The notes: generated by a model not told the origin, from the letters alone. DNA of 64,000 nt from Glycocaulis alkaliphilus (GCF_004000605.1 NZ_CP018911.1:2523001-2587000), one strand, 5' to 3'. Positions 17,312-26,962 are shown, counted from the stretch's first letter. Program-made: numbers and translations.

Positions 17312-19702
17312 TTACCAGTTCACGCGGACGCGGCCATAGACATAGCGGCCGTTAAAGCCGGCCGGCGAGAAGCTGGAGAAGGGCAGGATGCCATTGAAGT
17401 CCAGACCGGCAGGGACATTGTCCGGGTAGGTATCGAAGACGTTATTGGCACCCAGAGCGAAGTTTACGCGGCTGGTGATGTCGATATTGCCTTCAAGGTC
17501 GATGACCCACTGTTCGGACAGTTTCACATCGCTGGCAGCCGCCGTGCCGGGCGAAAGCGTTTCACCAAAGCGCGTGGCGCGGACAAACCCGCCAAGCCGG
17601 TCACGCGACCAGTCGAGGCCGAGGATGAACTTGTCGCGCGGCGTGCCCTCTTCCAGACGCAAGGTGGACTGGCGCCCGAAGATTGTCGGCGGCGGGGTCA
17701 GCGAGGACAGGACGCCGGTAGACTGGATATTGCTCAACTCGACCGTGTTGTAGTTATAGCCGAACGTCGCGTTGAACTCGCCGATATTATCGACCGACCA
17801 GCCATAGCTGGCTACGATGTCCACACCTTCAGTCGTGCTGTCCGCCGCGTTCAGGAAGAAGCGGGCCGAGGTGACGCCGGCCGGCAGAATGGCCTGCACC
17901 TCCGGCGAGTTCAGATTTTCCGAAAGCAGGATGCGGTCATCAATCTCGATGCGGTAGGCATCGATGGTGAGCGCAAACCCGCCGGTGGCGAACACAGCGC
18001 CCAGCGAGTAGTTCACGCTGGTCTCCGCCTCCAGCGGCGTCGCGCCCAGCGCAATGGCAACGGGGCTGGAGACCGGGAAGGTGCCGGTTTCGAACGGCAC
18101 GCCGCCGGTGAACACCGTCGCGGTCGAGGTGAAGAAGGACTGGTGCAGGGACGGTGCGCGGAAGCCGGTGCTGACCGAACCGCGAAGTGCCAGCGCATCG
18201 GTGAGTTCGAAACGGGCGGCGAGACGGCCATTCAGCGTGTCACCGAAATCGGAATAGTTCTCGTAGCGGCCCGCGACCGAGACGGTCAGGCGGTCGGTGA
18301 GATCAGCCTCCAGATCGATATAGGCACTGAAGGACTGGCGGCTGGCATCCACCTCGTTGCTGGGCTGGAAGCCGGGGAAGACCTGGCTGCCCGGAGCGCC
18401 CGGGAAAGCGCCCTGGATGTAGGAGCCCGGCTCGCCTGCACCAATCTCGAAGTTTTCAAAGCGTGCTTCGAGGCCGAGACCGACATTGAGCGGACCTGAG
18501 AAGGCATCCACCGCGTACTGGCGCACAAGGTCGAAATTGGCCACGGCCTGGCTGTAGGCCAGCTGACCGGCATAGAATTCGGTCGGGCTGGCAGCGCCCA
18601 GCGTCGTGTTCAGCGTGTTCCTGATCGTGTAGTCGATCTGGTTACGGCCATAGACCAGGCTGGCATCAGCCGACCATTCGCCCAGCTGCGCGCGCAGCCC
18701 CCCGCCAACCGAATAGTCCTCCACTTCCGACGCGATCAGCGGCAGGAAGCCGTCCGGATAGATGGCCAGTACGTTGCGGGCATCCAGCGCACGCCGGTAG
18801 AAACCGGCCGAGTCCGCCTCGCGGTTCTGGTAGCTGGCAAAGCCGTAAAGCTCGTTGCCATTGGCAAAGGGAATACCGGCATTGGCCAGAAGGGTGATGT
18901 CACGTGCATTCGGGTTGCCAAAGCGGTGATTGAGGCGGTCAAAGCTTTCCTCGCGCGGGTCACCCGCCGGCTCGTATTGCTGACGCGGATCCGGGCCGGA
19001 GCGATTGGTGGAGCTGCGGTCACGGAACTCACCCGAAATCGTCAGGAAGCCGTCGGCGCCAAGCGGCAGGCCCGCCCAGGCGGCGGCGGTGAAGGTTTCG
19101 CCGTCACGCTCGTCACGGTCACCGCTGAGCAGGGGCACGGTCGTCACGTTCTGGCCATAGGTGAAGGTGGCGCCTCCGCCTTCGCGCGCTTCGCGCAGGC
19201 GCACATTGATGACGCCGGCAATGGCGTCCGAGCCGTATTGTGCCGCTGCGCCGTCGCGCAGCACTTCCACCGCGCCAATAGCGCTGGTCGGGATGGTGTT
19301 GAGGTCAACCGCAGCCGAACCCCGGCCCACCGACCCGTTCAGATTGACCAGCGCGCTGACATGGCGGCGCTTGCCGTTGACGAGGGTCAGCGTCTGGTCC
19401 GGACCAAGCCCGCGCAGGGTCGCCGGACGGACGCTGTCGGTGCCGTCAGTCAGCGAGGGCTGGGGGAAGGAGAAAGACGGCACGGCATAGTTCAACGCCA
19501 CATTGAGCTCGGTCGAGCCATTGGCTTCCAGCTGTGCGTTGGAAATGACGTCGACGGGCGCAAGGGTCTGCAGGGCGGTGCGCCCTTCGGAGCGCGTGCC
19601 GGTGACGACGATAACATCTTCAGGTGTGCTGGCAGGCTGCTGTGCGAGGCCTGCGCTGGCTGCAACCAGGGCAATCGCGGTGCTGGTGAATAGTGTTTTC
19701 AT
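17312..19702 (-). CDS. TonB-dependent outer-membrane receptor
   Basis: A 796-residue receptor with a signal peptide (about 1-20), a TonB-box-like EDVIVVTGTR at 28-37, a plug domain (about 45-165; PATLRGLGPDQTLTLVNGKRRH, EVLRDGAAAQYGSDAIAGVINV) and a beta-barrel ending VRVNW with an aromatic last residue. The plug is of the kind found in receptors for organic nutrients in Caulobacterales/Maricaulales, but the ligand cannot be read from sequence. It is divergent from a LysR regulator gene that is followed by gamma-glutamyltransferase, so the LysR protein may control it and the ligand may be a peptide or glutathione-like compound; this is speculative. Confidence 0.92.
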   Translation of the reverse strand: MKTLFTSTAIALVAASAGLAQQPASTPEDVIVVTGTRSEGRTALQTLAPVDVISNAQLEANGSTELNVALNYAVPSFSFPQPSLTDGTDSVRPATLRGLGPDQTLTLVNGKRRHVSALVNLNGSVGRGSAAVDLNTIPTSAIGAVEVLRDGAAAQYGSDAIAGVINVRLREAREGGGATFTYGQNVTTVPLLSGDRDERDGETFTAAAWAGLPLGADGFLTISGEFRDRSSTNRSGPDPRQQYEPAGDPREESFDRLNHRFGNPNARDITLLANAGIPFANGNELYGFASYQNREADSAGFYRRALDARNVLAIYPDGFLPLIASEVEDYSVGGGLRAQLGEWSADASLVYGRNQIDYTIRNTLNTTLGAASPTEFYAGQLAYSQAVANFDLVRQYAVDAFSGPLNVGLGLEARFENFEIGAGEPGSYIQGAFPGAPGSQVFPGFQPSNEVDASRQSFSAYIDLEADLTDRLTVSVAGRYENYSDFGDTLNGRLAARFELTDALALRGSVSTGFRAPSLHQSFFTSTATVFTGGVPFETGTFPVSSPVAIALGATPLEAETSVNYSLGAVFATGGFALTIDAYRIEIDDRILLSENLNSPEVQAILPAGVTSARFFLNAADSTTEGVDIVASYGWSVDNIGEFNATFGYNYNTVELSNIQSTGVLSSLTPPPTIFGRQSTLRLEEGTPRDKFILGLDWSRDRLGGFVRATRFGETLSPGTAAASDVKLSEQWVIDLEGNIDITSRVNFALGANNVFDTYPDNVPAGLDFNGILPFSSFSPAGFNGRYVYGRVRVNW

Positions 19703-20048
19703 GGGTCCAATCCCCTTTTTTGATCAGTCGGTGAAGAGCGCCCCGGCTAACGCTGCAGCGCAGCAAACCGGTGGTTATACCGTCCAGAATGTCCGAACAT
19801 TAAGTTGGGTTTGAACGGTTTCCAGTCAGTTGGAGCCAATCTGGCACCAAGCCCCCGTCGATGTGACAATTTTGCGACACATGCCGTCATGGACGGAAAG
19901 GGAGCGCGTTGAGCGAAGAATATCTAATTGCATGCTGGCGCCCCCTCGAAAAACTCCCGCCCCCACACTGCACAATCGACAGGCTGAACGAGACATTGTA
20001 GACAAAAGGCCCGTTACACAGCGCGAGCGCAATCGAGCGGACCTAGGG
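19703..20048. other. Divergent intergenic region between TonB receptor and LysR gene
   Basis: About 346 bases hold the receptor promoter and the LysR promoter. The region contains one short dyad (19788-19801, listed separately). The LysR frame is open through most of it, but the residues are not family-like. No RNA gene or riboswitch is seen. Confidence 0.4.
19788..19801. promoter_or_regulatory. Candidate operator dyad in the TonB receptor/LysR intergenic region
   Basis: AATGT-CCGA-ACATT is a 5-bp inverted repeat 86 bases upstream of the receptor start. Its position suits a binding site for the divergently encoded LysR protein, although it does not show the T-N11-A form clearly. Confidence 0.3.
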
Positions 20049-21002
20049 ATGGCATTAGAAAATCTGAACGATGGAGAGCTGGCCTCGTCTGCGCCACAAC
20101 CGCTCCTGCCGCTTAATGCCCTGCGCGCCTTCGAGGCAGCCGCCCGGCGCGGCAGCCTTGCTGCAGCTGCGAGAGAGTTGGGCGTCACACCGGGCGCCGT
20201 ATCCCAACAGATCCGGCTTCTGGAGGATGTGCTCAAGACCCGCCTGCTGGAGCGCACCGGGCAGGGCGTATTGCTCACCGTGGAGGCCGCCGATGCGGCG
20301 CCCTATCTGCACGAGGCGTTTGCCAGCCTCGCCGAAGCCAGCGCGCGGTTGCGTTTTGCAGGCGCCGCACCTGCGCGGGTGCGTCTGGGGGTTCCCGGTG
20401 CCTTTGCCGCCGCCTGGCTCGCCCCGCGCCTTGCCCGGGCGGGACGCAGTGATGTCAACCTGATCAGCGATCCCGGCACGGACGATCTGGACCGCTTCCG
20501 GCTGGATATAGAGATACGCTTCGGCGACGGGCAATGGCCTGGCTATGCGGTGCGCCCGTTATTGTCGGACAGCCTGATGCCCGCCGTCGCACCTGACCTG
20601 CTCGAGCAGTGCGATGGCGACTGGCGCAAGGCCGTGCTCGCCCTGCCGCTCATTCATGACACGACCCCGGCACGCGATCCGTCCCAACCCGACTGGCAGG
20701 TCTGGCTGGCGCGCCGCGGGCTGAACCGGCCCGATCTCGCTCAAGGCGATCATGTCAGCGCGCCTGATCACGCCGTGCGCGCCGCCGTATCAGGGCGCGG
20801 CGTGGCGCTGGTACGCGCCTCGCTGGCCGAAAACGCCGTCGCGGAAGGACGCCTCGTCACCCTCATCGCCGACGGGGTGACACCGCTGTCCTGGCGCTAT
20901 CATCTATTGTCACCCGAAGGACGCCCGTTGAGCCGTGCCGCGCGCTCGCTGGCGAGCTTCCTGACCGAAGAGGCAAGGCCCTTTGAAACAGCGGGGGTCT
21001 AG
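20049..21002 (+). CDS. LysR-family transcriptional regulator (GcvA-like)
   Basis: A 317-residue regulator. The N-terminal winged helix-turn-helix begins PLLPLNALRAFEAAARRGSLAAAARELGVTPGAVSQQIRLLED, typical of the GcvA/AmpR branch. A substrate-binding-like effector domain follows from about residue 105. ATG 20049 places the helix-turn-helix at the usual distance from the N-terminus; the frame is open back to 19830 but that part is not family-like. It is divergent from a TonB receptor and lies 62 bases upstream of gamma-glutamyltransferase, so these are its likely targets (inference from position). The effector is unknown. Confidence 0.9.
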   Translation: MALENLNDGELASSAPQPLLPLNALRAFEAAARRGSLAAAARELGVTPGAVSQQIRLLEDVLKTRLLERTGQGVLLTVEAADAAPYLHEAFASLAEASARLRFAGAAPARVRLGVPGAFAAAWLAPRLARAGRSDVNLISDPGTDDLDRFRLDIEIRFGDGQWPGYAVRPLLSDSLMPAVAPDLLEQCDGDWRKAVLALPLIHDTTPARDPSQPDWQVWLARRGLNRPDLAQGDHVSAPDHAVRAAVSGRGVALVRASLAENAVAEGRLVTLIADGVTPLSWRYHLLSPEGRPLSRAARSLASFLTEEARPFETAGV

Positions 21003-21064
21003 CCAAACCCGCTGCCACGCCACACCTTCCACCGGACTGACTGGAAAAGAGAGAGAGACCGTCC

Positions 21065-22795
21065 ATGTATCTGAACCGCTTCCTCCTCACCGCCGCCCTG
21101 CCCTTTGCCCTGATTGCCTGCAGCGGCGATGACAGCGCGCAGCAGAGCACTTCGGGTCCGGTTACAGGCAGCGAGGAAGCTATGGTGTCCGCCGCTCATC
21201 CGCTGGCCGTGGAGGCCGGTCTGGATGTCTTGCGCCGGGGCGGCGATGCGGTGGACGCCGCCATTGCCGTGCAGATGGTGCTGGGTCTGGTCGAGCCGCA
21301 GAGCTCCGGCATTGCGGGCGGGGCCTTCATGGTGCGCTATGACGCGCAGACGGGCGCCGTCACGGTCTATGACGGGCGCGAGACAGCCCCGGCGGCGGTA
21401 ACAGAAGACTACTGGCTGGACGAAAACGGCGAGCCTCTGGCCTATCTCGATGCCTGGCAGAGCGGCCAGTCCACCGGCGCGCCCGGGGCGGTGGCCATGC
21501 TGGCCATGGCCCATGAGGAACATGGCCGGCTGGACTGGTCCGCAAGTTTCGAGGCGGGAATTGAACTGGCCGAAGAGGGTTTCCCGCTATCGGGGCGCAC
21601 CTCTGCCATGGCCACCCGCGTGGCACAGATTTCCCAGCTATCGCGTCAGGAGCCTGCCCGCTCCTATTTCTACGATGAAGAGGGCAATGCCCACCCTGAG
21701 GGCTTTATCCGTACCAATCCGGGCTATGCCGACACGCTGCGGGCCGTCGCGGCTGACTGGCACAATTTCTACACCGGCGAGATCGCGCAAGACATCATTG
21801 CCACCGCATCGCGCGATCCGCGGGGCGGTCTCCTGACGCTGGAAGACCTGGAAGCGTATGAGCCGGTCCGGCGCGAGGCCATCTGTGTGCCCTACCGCGT
21901 CTATCAGGTCTGCTCGGCCCCGCCGCCCTCATCGGGCGCGGTCGCGGTCGGGGCCATCCTGACCTTGCTGGAAGGGTTCGAGATGAGCGCGTTCGGCCCG
22001 GACACGGTCGAGGGCTGGCATCTCTTCATCGAGGCCAGCCGCCTGGCCTATGCCGACCGGGATCAGTATGTCGGCGATCCGGCCTTTGCCGATGTGCCGG
22101 TTGAGGGTCTGCTGGACCATGCCTACCTGACCGAGCGCCGCCGCCTGATCTCCATCGATGCAGCGATCCCGGCGATCCGTCACGGTACCCCGCCCGGCGC
22201 GCCGGAAGTGATCGCCGATACGACGCCGGACGCTCCCGGCACCACGCACTATTCCATCCGCGACACGTTCGGCAATGTCGTCTCGATGACCACCACGGTG
22301 GAGTCCATTTTCGGCAATAACCGGATGACGCAAGGCGGCTTCCTGCTCAACAACCAGCTCACCGATTTTGCCTTCGTGCCAAGGGATGCAGACGGGCGCA
22401 CCCATCCCAATGCGCCGGCAAGCGGAAAGCGTCCGCGCTCGTCCATGTCGCCGACAATCGTGCTGGATGCCGAAGGCGATTTCCTGATCGCCACCGGCTC
22501 TCCGGGCGGCAATTCCATCATCGCCTACACGGCCAAGACGCTGGTTGCGATGCTGGACTGGGGGATGACGCCGCAGGAGGCAGCCGCCCTTCCCAATATC
22601 GTCGCGCGCGGCGATGTGGTCAGCATTGAGAGCGGCTTTGATGCAGAGCTGCTGGAGAGTTTGCGCGCGCTCGGCCACCAGATACGCGGCGAGCAGGGCG
22701 AAAATTCCGGCATCCACATCATCCGCCTGAATGCGGACGGCATGCTGGAAGGCGGGGCGGACCCCCGCCGGGACGGCGTGGCCGGACGGCCCTAG
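21065..22795 (+). CDS. ggt: Gamma-glutamyltransferase, lipoprotein form
   Basis: An Ntn-hydrolase of 576 residues that cleaves gamma-glutamyl bonds of glutathione and related compounds and can transfer the glutamyl group. The signal ends in a lipobox (FALIACSG, Cys19), so the enzyme is probably membrane-anchored in the periplasm. The autoprocessing site is GTTHYSI, where Thr394 becomes the N-terminal nucleophile of the small subunit. AHPLAVEAGLDVLRRGGDAVDAAIA, AGGAFMV, NQLTDF and RPRSSMSPTIV are family motifs. A GA-rich ribosome-binding site precedes the ATG. It lies in the same direction after the LysR gene and could be coregulated with the TonB receptor. Confidence 0.93.
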   Translation: MYLNRFLLTAALPFALIACSGDDSAQQSTSGPVTGSEEAMVSAAHPLAVEAGLDVLRRGGDAVDAAIAVQMVLGLVEPQSSGIAGGAFMVRYDAQTGAVTVYDGRETAPAAVTEDYWLDENGEPLAYLDAWQSGQSTGAPGAVAMLAMAHEEHGRLDWSASFEAGIELAEEGFPLSGRTSAMATRVAQISQLSRQEPARSYFYDEEGNAHPEGFIRTNPGYADTLRAVAADWHNFYTGEIAQDIIATASRDPRGGLLTLEDLEAYEPVRREAICVPYRVYQVCSAPPPSSGAVAVGAILTLLEGFEMSAFGPDTVEGWHLFIEASRLAYADRDQYVGDPAFADVPVEGLLDHAYLTERRRLISIDAAIPAIRHGTPPGAPEVIADTTPDAPGTTHYSIRDTFGNVVSMTTTVESIFGNNRMTQGGFLLNNQLTDFAFVPRDADGRTHPNAPASGKRPRSSMSPTIVLDAEGDFLIATGSPGGNSIIAYTAKTLVAMLDWGMTPQEAAALPNIVARGDVVSIESGFDAELLESLRALGHQIRGEQGENSGIHIIRLNADGMLEGGADPRRDGVAGRP

Positions 22796-22821
22796 GGGGA
22801 CTGATCAATCTCCACCCATCT

Positions 22822-22914
22822 TGAACTCCCGGCCAAGCGTAGCGCAGAGCCGGGACCTCGTGCAGGAGAAGCGGGACAAGGCCCCGGACAGCCCTTCGGG
22901 CTTCCGGGGTTTCA
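22822..22914 (-). repeat. Two-hairpin intergenic repeat, copy C (inverted)
   Basis: The reverse complement of the other copies: the hairpin TCCCGGCC...GCCGGGA comes first, followed by GGCCCCGGA-CAGCCCTTCGGGCT-TCCGGGG. It lies between the converging ggt and iron-transporter genes. Confidence 0.8.
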
Positions 22915-22933
22915 CGTCCAGAGCGTGAAAACC

Positions 22934-23992
22934 CTACCTCGCCACCACACTCACAAAAGCCGGGTCCAGGACGAGAGACACCGCGTCACCGGCCTGTGCC
23001 GGATGGCTGACCGGCGCGCGGGCCGTCACCCGTTCACCCGACGCCAGCGCGATCAGGAGCACGACCACGGGGCCAGCAGGGCGCCGTGAGACGATACGGG
23101 CAGACGCCCCGGCTTCGCCCCCCGCGCCAACGAGAATGCCCTCAGGGCGCACCAGCACGGTGACGGCGCTGCCATCGGGTTGAGGGGCGGCGGCCACACC
23201 CAGAGGCGTTGATGCCTTGCCGCCGTCCACCCTGCTGGCAAAGGCCTCGACATCGCCCAGCATGCGCGCCGCACTTTCACTGGCAGGCGCGAGATAGAGC
23301 GCGTCAGGCGTGCCCGACTGGATGATGCTGCCACGCTCCATCAGCGCGATTTCGTCGGCGCTGGCCAGCGCATCTTCGGCGTCGTGCGTGATGATGAGCG
23401 AGGCCGTGCCGGAGCGGCGCAGCACGTCCAGCGTCATCGCGGAAAGGTCGGCGCGCAGCCGCCGGTCGAGCCCGCTAAACGGTTCGTCCAGCAGCATGAC
23501 GGCAGGTTCGGGCGCCAGCGCGCGGGCCAGCGCGACGCGTTGCTGCTCACCGCCTGAAAGCTCGTGCGGATAGGCGCGCGCCCGGTGGGTCAGCTCCACC
23601 GCCTCAAGGCTTTCCATCACGCGCTGGCGGCGTTCACCGCCGCTCAAATGACGCAGGCCAAAAGCCACATTCTGGATCGCGGTCAGGTGCGGAAACAGGG
23701 CGTAATCCTGAAACACCACCCCGCAGCGGCGGCGCTCCGGCGCCAGATGCATGCCCGGCCCGCTCCACACATTCCCGTCTGACACGATCTCGCCCGCATG
23801 CAGGCGTTCCAGACCGGCAATCGCGCGCAGCAGCGTCGACTTGCCTGCCCCGGACGGCCCTAGCAGCGCCGTTACCTGACCGGCACGTAGAGACAGATCA
23901 GCCCCGCGCACGGCGACACCGTCCGCGCCGCCAAGGCGCACCTCGGCGCCGGTAATCACCACGCGCGGCGTATCGTTTGCCATCATGTTCAT
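22934..23992 (-). CDS. fbpC: Iron(III)-type ABC transporter ATP-binding protein
   Basis: The ATPase of an FbpABC-like importer, 352 residues. Walker A is GPSGAGKS at 45-52, the Q-loop is VVFQDYALFP, the signature is LSGGEQQR at 145-152 and Walker B ends LLDEP at 167-171. A C-terminal TOBE-like regulatory region occupies about 240-352. The start overlaps the permease stop by 4 nt (ATGA). Together with the permease and binding protein it would import ferric iron or a simple iron chelate; the substrate is inferred from family and gene order. Confidence 0.88.
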   Translation of the reverse strand: MNMMANDTPRVVITGAEVRLGGADGVAVRGADLSLRAGQVTALLGPSGAGKSTLLRAIAGLERLHAGEIVSDGNVWSGPGMHLAPERRRCGVVFQDYALFPHLTAIQNVAFGLRHLSGGERRQRVMESLEAVELTHRARAYPHELSGGEQQRVALARALAPEPAVMLLDEPFSGLDRRLRADLSAMTLDVLRRSGTASLIITHDAEDALASADEIALMERGSIIQSGTPDALYLAPASESAARMLGDVEAFASRVDGGKASTPLGVAAAPQPDGSAVTVLVRPEGILVGAGGEAGASARIVSRRPAGPVVVLLIALASGERVTARAPVSHPAQAGDAVSLVLDPAFVSVVAR

Positions 23993-25656
23993 TCGGCCAG
24001 CCCCGGTATCGCTTCGGAGGGAGGCACACTGGCGCGCGCACGCTCTGTGGCGGTAATGCGCCGGGCAATCCAGATCATCGCCGGCAATGCCGCCACAACC
24101 AGCAGCACCGCGGGCAGGGCCGCTTCGCCCAGCCTTTCATCGGCGGCATAATTGTGCGCGGTCACGGCCAGCGTGTTCATGTTGAAGGGCCTTAGGATCA
24201 TCGTCGCGGGAAGCTCTTTGAGAACCTCCACAAATACAAGCAGGCCTGCCAGCGCGACACCCGACGAGACCAGCGGCCAATGGACGCGCCGGGCGAGTTC
24301 CAGCGGTCTTGCCCCCAGAGTGCGCCCGGCTGCATCAAGGGAGGGCGTGACGCGCGACAGCGCGCTTTCGCTGGGGCCGATGGCGGCGGCGATGAAACGC
24401 GCCTGATAGGCAAAGATCAGCGCCAGCGCGCTGCCTGTCAGAACCAGCGGGAAGGGCGAACCTGTGAGGGAACGCCAACCCGTATCCAGCCAGCCCTGCA
24501 ATGTGCCGAAGATGATCAGCACGCCCAGCGCCGCCACCGCGCCCGGTACGCCATAGCCCATCGAGGCAATACGGGCAGAGGCTCTTCCGGCAAGCTTTCG
24601 GGTGCGGATGGCATAGGCAAGTCCCAGCCCGATAACCGCTGCCAGCAGGCCGGATACGCCCGCCAGCATCAGCGAGTTTACCGCCGCATCCATCAGCCCG
24701 GTTGCAGCCGGCGTATAGGCCGCCCGCCAGCCCAGCCTTGCCGCCGGGATGACGAGACCCATCAGCACGGGCATGAGGCACGCAAAGGCCGCCAGCATTC
24801 CGGCAAGCGGGGAGAGACTCTGACGGCGGAAGGCACGCACATGGCCAGACGCCGCTGTCTGACGCGCGCGGCGGCGCAAGGCCCGCTCGGCCATGAAAAT
24901 CAGGAAGGTGATCGAGACCAGCAGCATGGCAAGGCGCGCCGCATCAGGGATCGACCCCTCGCCCGCCCAGGCGCGCATCAGCGCCACGGTCAGGGTCGGC
25001 GCGCCCAGATGACTGACCGTGCCATAGTCTGCCAGCGCCTCCATCACCACCAGCGCAAGGCCCGCCGCGATGGCCGGGCGCACCATGGGCAGGGCGGTGC
25101 GGGCAAAAGCCTGGAAGGGCGAACACCCCAGCGTACGCGCCGCATCATAGGCGTCGGCGGATTGGGCCGAGAAGCTCTCACGCGCCAGCAGATAGACATA
25201 AGGATAGAAGACGAGGCCAAAGATCGCGCCTGCGCCAAGAGGTCCATGCACGGCGGGCACCAGCCCGCCCAGCGGGCCCGCGCCTTGCGTCAGGTCATAC
25301 CAGCCATAGGCCGCCGCATAGGCGGGCATGGCCAGCGGCAGGGCCAGCATCCACTGAAACACATTGCGGCCCGGAAACACGTGGCGCGTGACCAGCCAGG
25401 CCGTGCCTGTGCCTATAACGCCCGCCAGAAGCGCCGCCGTCAGGCCCACAATCGCGGTATTGATGAGGAATTCGGCCAGGCGCGTATTGGCAATGTGGAT
25501 CAGATAATCGCTCCACGGGCCGGACACGCCGAGCCACACCACGGCCAGCAAAGGCGCGGCGCACAAAAGGCCTGCAAAAGCAGCGAGCCAGACAGGATGT
25601 AATCCTGTCCGGCCCGTCATTCTGCGGCGCAGTGTGGCAGTATCGGTTATGGCCAT
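23989..25656 (-). CDS. fbpB: Iron(III)-type ABC transporter permease
   Basis: A fused two-half permease of 555 residues with about 12 membrane segments. Each half has a binding-protein-dependent permease loop (YDAARTLGCSPFQAFARTALPMVRPA in the first; LDAAGRTLGARPLELARRVHWPLV in the second), the EAA loops that contact the ATPase. This duplicated form is standard for FbpB/AfuB/ThiP. The start overlaps the binding-protein gene by 10 nt and the end overlaps the ATPase gene by 4 nt, so the three genes form one operon. Confidence 0.9.
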   Translation of the reverse strand: MAITDTATLRRRMTGRTGLHPVWLAAFAGLLCAAPLLAVVWLGVSGPWSDYLIHIANTRLAEFLINTAIVGLTAALLAGVIGTGTAWLVTRHVFPGRNVFQWMLALPLAMPAYAAAYGWYDLTQGAGPLGGLVPAVHGPLGAGAIFGLVFYPYVYLLARESFSAQSADAYDAARTLGCSPFQAFARTALPMVRPAIAAGLALVVMEALADYGTVSHLGAPTLTVALMRAWAGEGSIPDAARLAMLLVSITFLIFMAERALRRRARQTAASGHVRAFRRQSLSPLAGMLAAFACLMPVLMGLVIPAARLGWRAAYTPAATGLMDAAVNSLMLAGVSGLLAAVIGLGLAYAIRTRKLAGRASARIASMGYGVPGAVAALGVLIIFGTLQGWLDTGWRSLTGSPFPLVLTGSALALIFAYQARFIAAAIGPSESALSRVTPSLDAAGRTLGARPLELARRVHWPLVSSGVALAGLLVFVEVLKELPATMILRPFNMNTLAVTAHNYAADERLGEAALPAVLLVVAALPAMIWIARRITATERARASVPPSEAIPGLAE

Positions 25657-26687
25657 CCCACCCGGTCAAAAATGCGCTGGGCTTCAGCGCCGTTTTCGCC
25701 CAGCGCGTTGACGTTCAGATCACGCGCCTCGAAACCGGCAAACCCATCAAGAACGGTGTTGTCATAGCTGACAGACGGGTCGGCGGGAAACTCATTGGTA
25801 AGTTCGGCAAAGGCGCGCTGGGCCCGCTCCGACAGAAGGAAGGCCAGAAGCGCCCGCGCGGCTTCAGGGTTGGGCGCATTGGCTGCAAGGCCCGCGCCGG
25901 AGATGTTCACATACGTGCCGCCCCGGCCCTGATCGGGGAAGACGACGCCGACAGCCTCGCCCACCGCGCGGTCCGCGCTGTCAGAGGCGTTCAGCAAACG
26001 GCCAAGATAGTAGTGATTGACCATGGCGACATCGCATTCACCAGCGGCCACGGCGCGGATCTGGTCGGTATCGCCGCCCTGCGGGGTGCGGGCCAGATTC
26101 TGCGCGATGCCGCGCGCAAAGCTTTCTGCCGCCTCAGCGCCATCTTCGGCGATCATGCCGGCTACCAGCGACTGGTTATAGACATTGGAAGAAGAGCGCG
26201 CGCACACCCGGCCTTCAAACTCCGGACGGGCAAGGTCGGCATAGGTTTGCACCTCCGACGGGTCCACACGGCCCTGCGCATAAACGATGACGCGGGCGCG
26301 GGTCGCGAAGCCGAACCAGAGATTATCGGGATGCACCAGGGTGTCGGGCACCCGGTCCAGCATGCCGCCCAGATCGCCTGCTGGCTGGAACAGGCCCGCC
26401 TGCTCGGCACGGTGCAGACGGCCTGCATCGACAGTGATGATGACATCAGCCTGCGACCGCTCGCCATCGGCGCGAACCCGCTCGATCAGCAGATCGCCGT
26501 CGGCCTCGACCAGATTGATCGCGATGCCGGTCTCTTCGGTGAAGGCCCGGAACACTTCCTGATCGGACGCGTAATGGCGCGCCGAGAACACGTTGACGAC
26601 GCTGTCCTGCTCGGGCTGGCCACAGGCGGCCAGACCCAGCGAGGCACACAGAGCGCCGATTATGGAAAGGCGGAGACGGTCAGACAT
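25647..26687 (-). CDS. fbpA: Iron(III)-type ABC transporter substrate-binding lipoprotein
   Basis: A type-2 periplasmic binding protein of 346 residues. The start MSDRLRLSIIGALCASLGLAACGQ gives a lipoprotein signal with Cys22, and AGAGGAA lies 7 nt upstream of ATG 26687; the frame continues upstream without similarity. VVNVFSARHYASDQEVFRAFTEETGI is the family's first strand and helix. The conserved Tyr pair of ferric-binding proteins appears as NHYYLGRL (Tyr-Tyr). It is the first gene of the fbpABC-like operon. Confidence 0.9.
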   Translation of the reverse strand: MSDRLRLSIIGALCASLGLAACGQPEQDSVVNVFSARHYASDQEVFRAFTEETGIAINLVEADGDLLIERVRADGERSQADVIITVDAGRLHRAEQAGLFQPAGDLGGMLDRVPDTLVHPDNLWFGFATRARVIVYAQGRVDPSEVQTYADLARPEFEGRVCARSSSNVYNQSLVAGMIAEDGAEAAESFARGIAQNLARTPQGGDTDQIRAVAAGECDVAMVNHYYLGRLLNASDSADRAVGEAVGVVFPDQGRGGTYVNISGAGLAANAPNPEAARALLAFLLSERAQRAFAELTNEFPADPSVSYDNTVLDGFAGFEARDLNVNALGENGAEAQRIFDRVGWP

Positions 26688-26770
26688 GGCGTTCCTCTTA
26701 CGGTTTGCAGCAGCACAAAGAACCTCCGTCAAAAGGGTCCGGCGCCGTTACCGGGCTGTCATGCCAGCTC

Positions 26771-26785
26771 TGCGAACGCTTCGCA
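26771..26785. promoter_or_regulatory. Candidate operator upstream of the iron transporter operon
   Basis: TGCGAA-CGC-TTCGCA is a perfect 6-bp inverted repeat 84 bases upstream of the fbpA start. It does not match a Fur, Irr or RirA consensus that I know. Confidence 0.3.
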
Positions 26786-26900
26786 AGAGCAATAGCGAAT
26801 TAATTGAACGTCCATGCAGCCACGGGGCCCCGCCCGGCGTTTCCCAAAAGGAAAGACAACATTTCCAAAGTGGCGCGACAAGCGGCCACTTCGCCAATGG

Positions 26901-26914
26901 TCACTTTAAAGTGA
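26901..26914. promoter_or_regulatory. Perfect 14-bp palindrome upstream of the iron transporter operon
   Basis: TCACTTTAAAGTGA is fully self-complementary, with the pair at -2/+2 also complementary. It has the size of a dimeric regulator site. No adjacent regulator gene is present. Confidence 0.3.
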
Positions 26915-26962
26915 TCCGCATCCGGTAAGGCGATGCTGGCCATGCCATGTGCAATAGCCGGC

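Noticed and set aside
24280-25602. A 440-codon frame opposite the iron transporter permease
   Set aside because: Its product is Arg/Gln/His-rich with no domain, and the permease on the other strand is certain.
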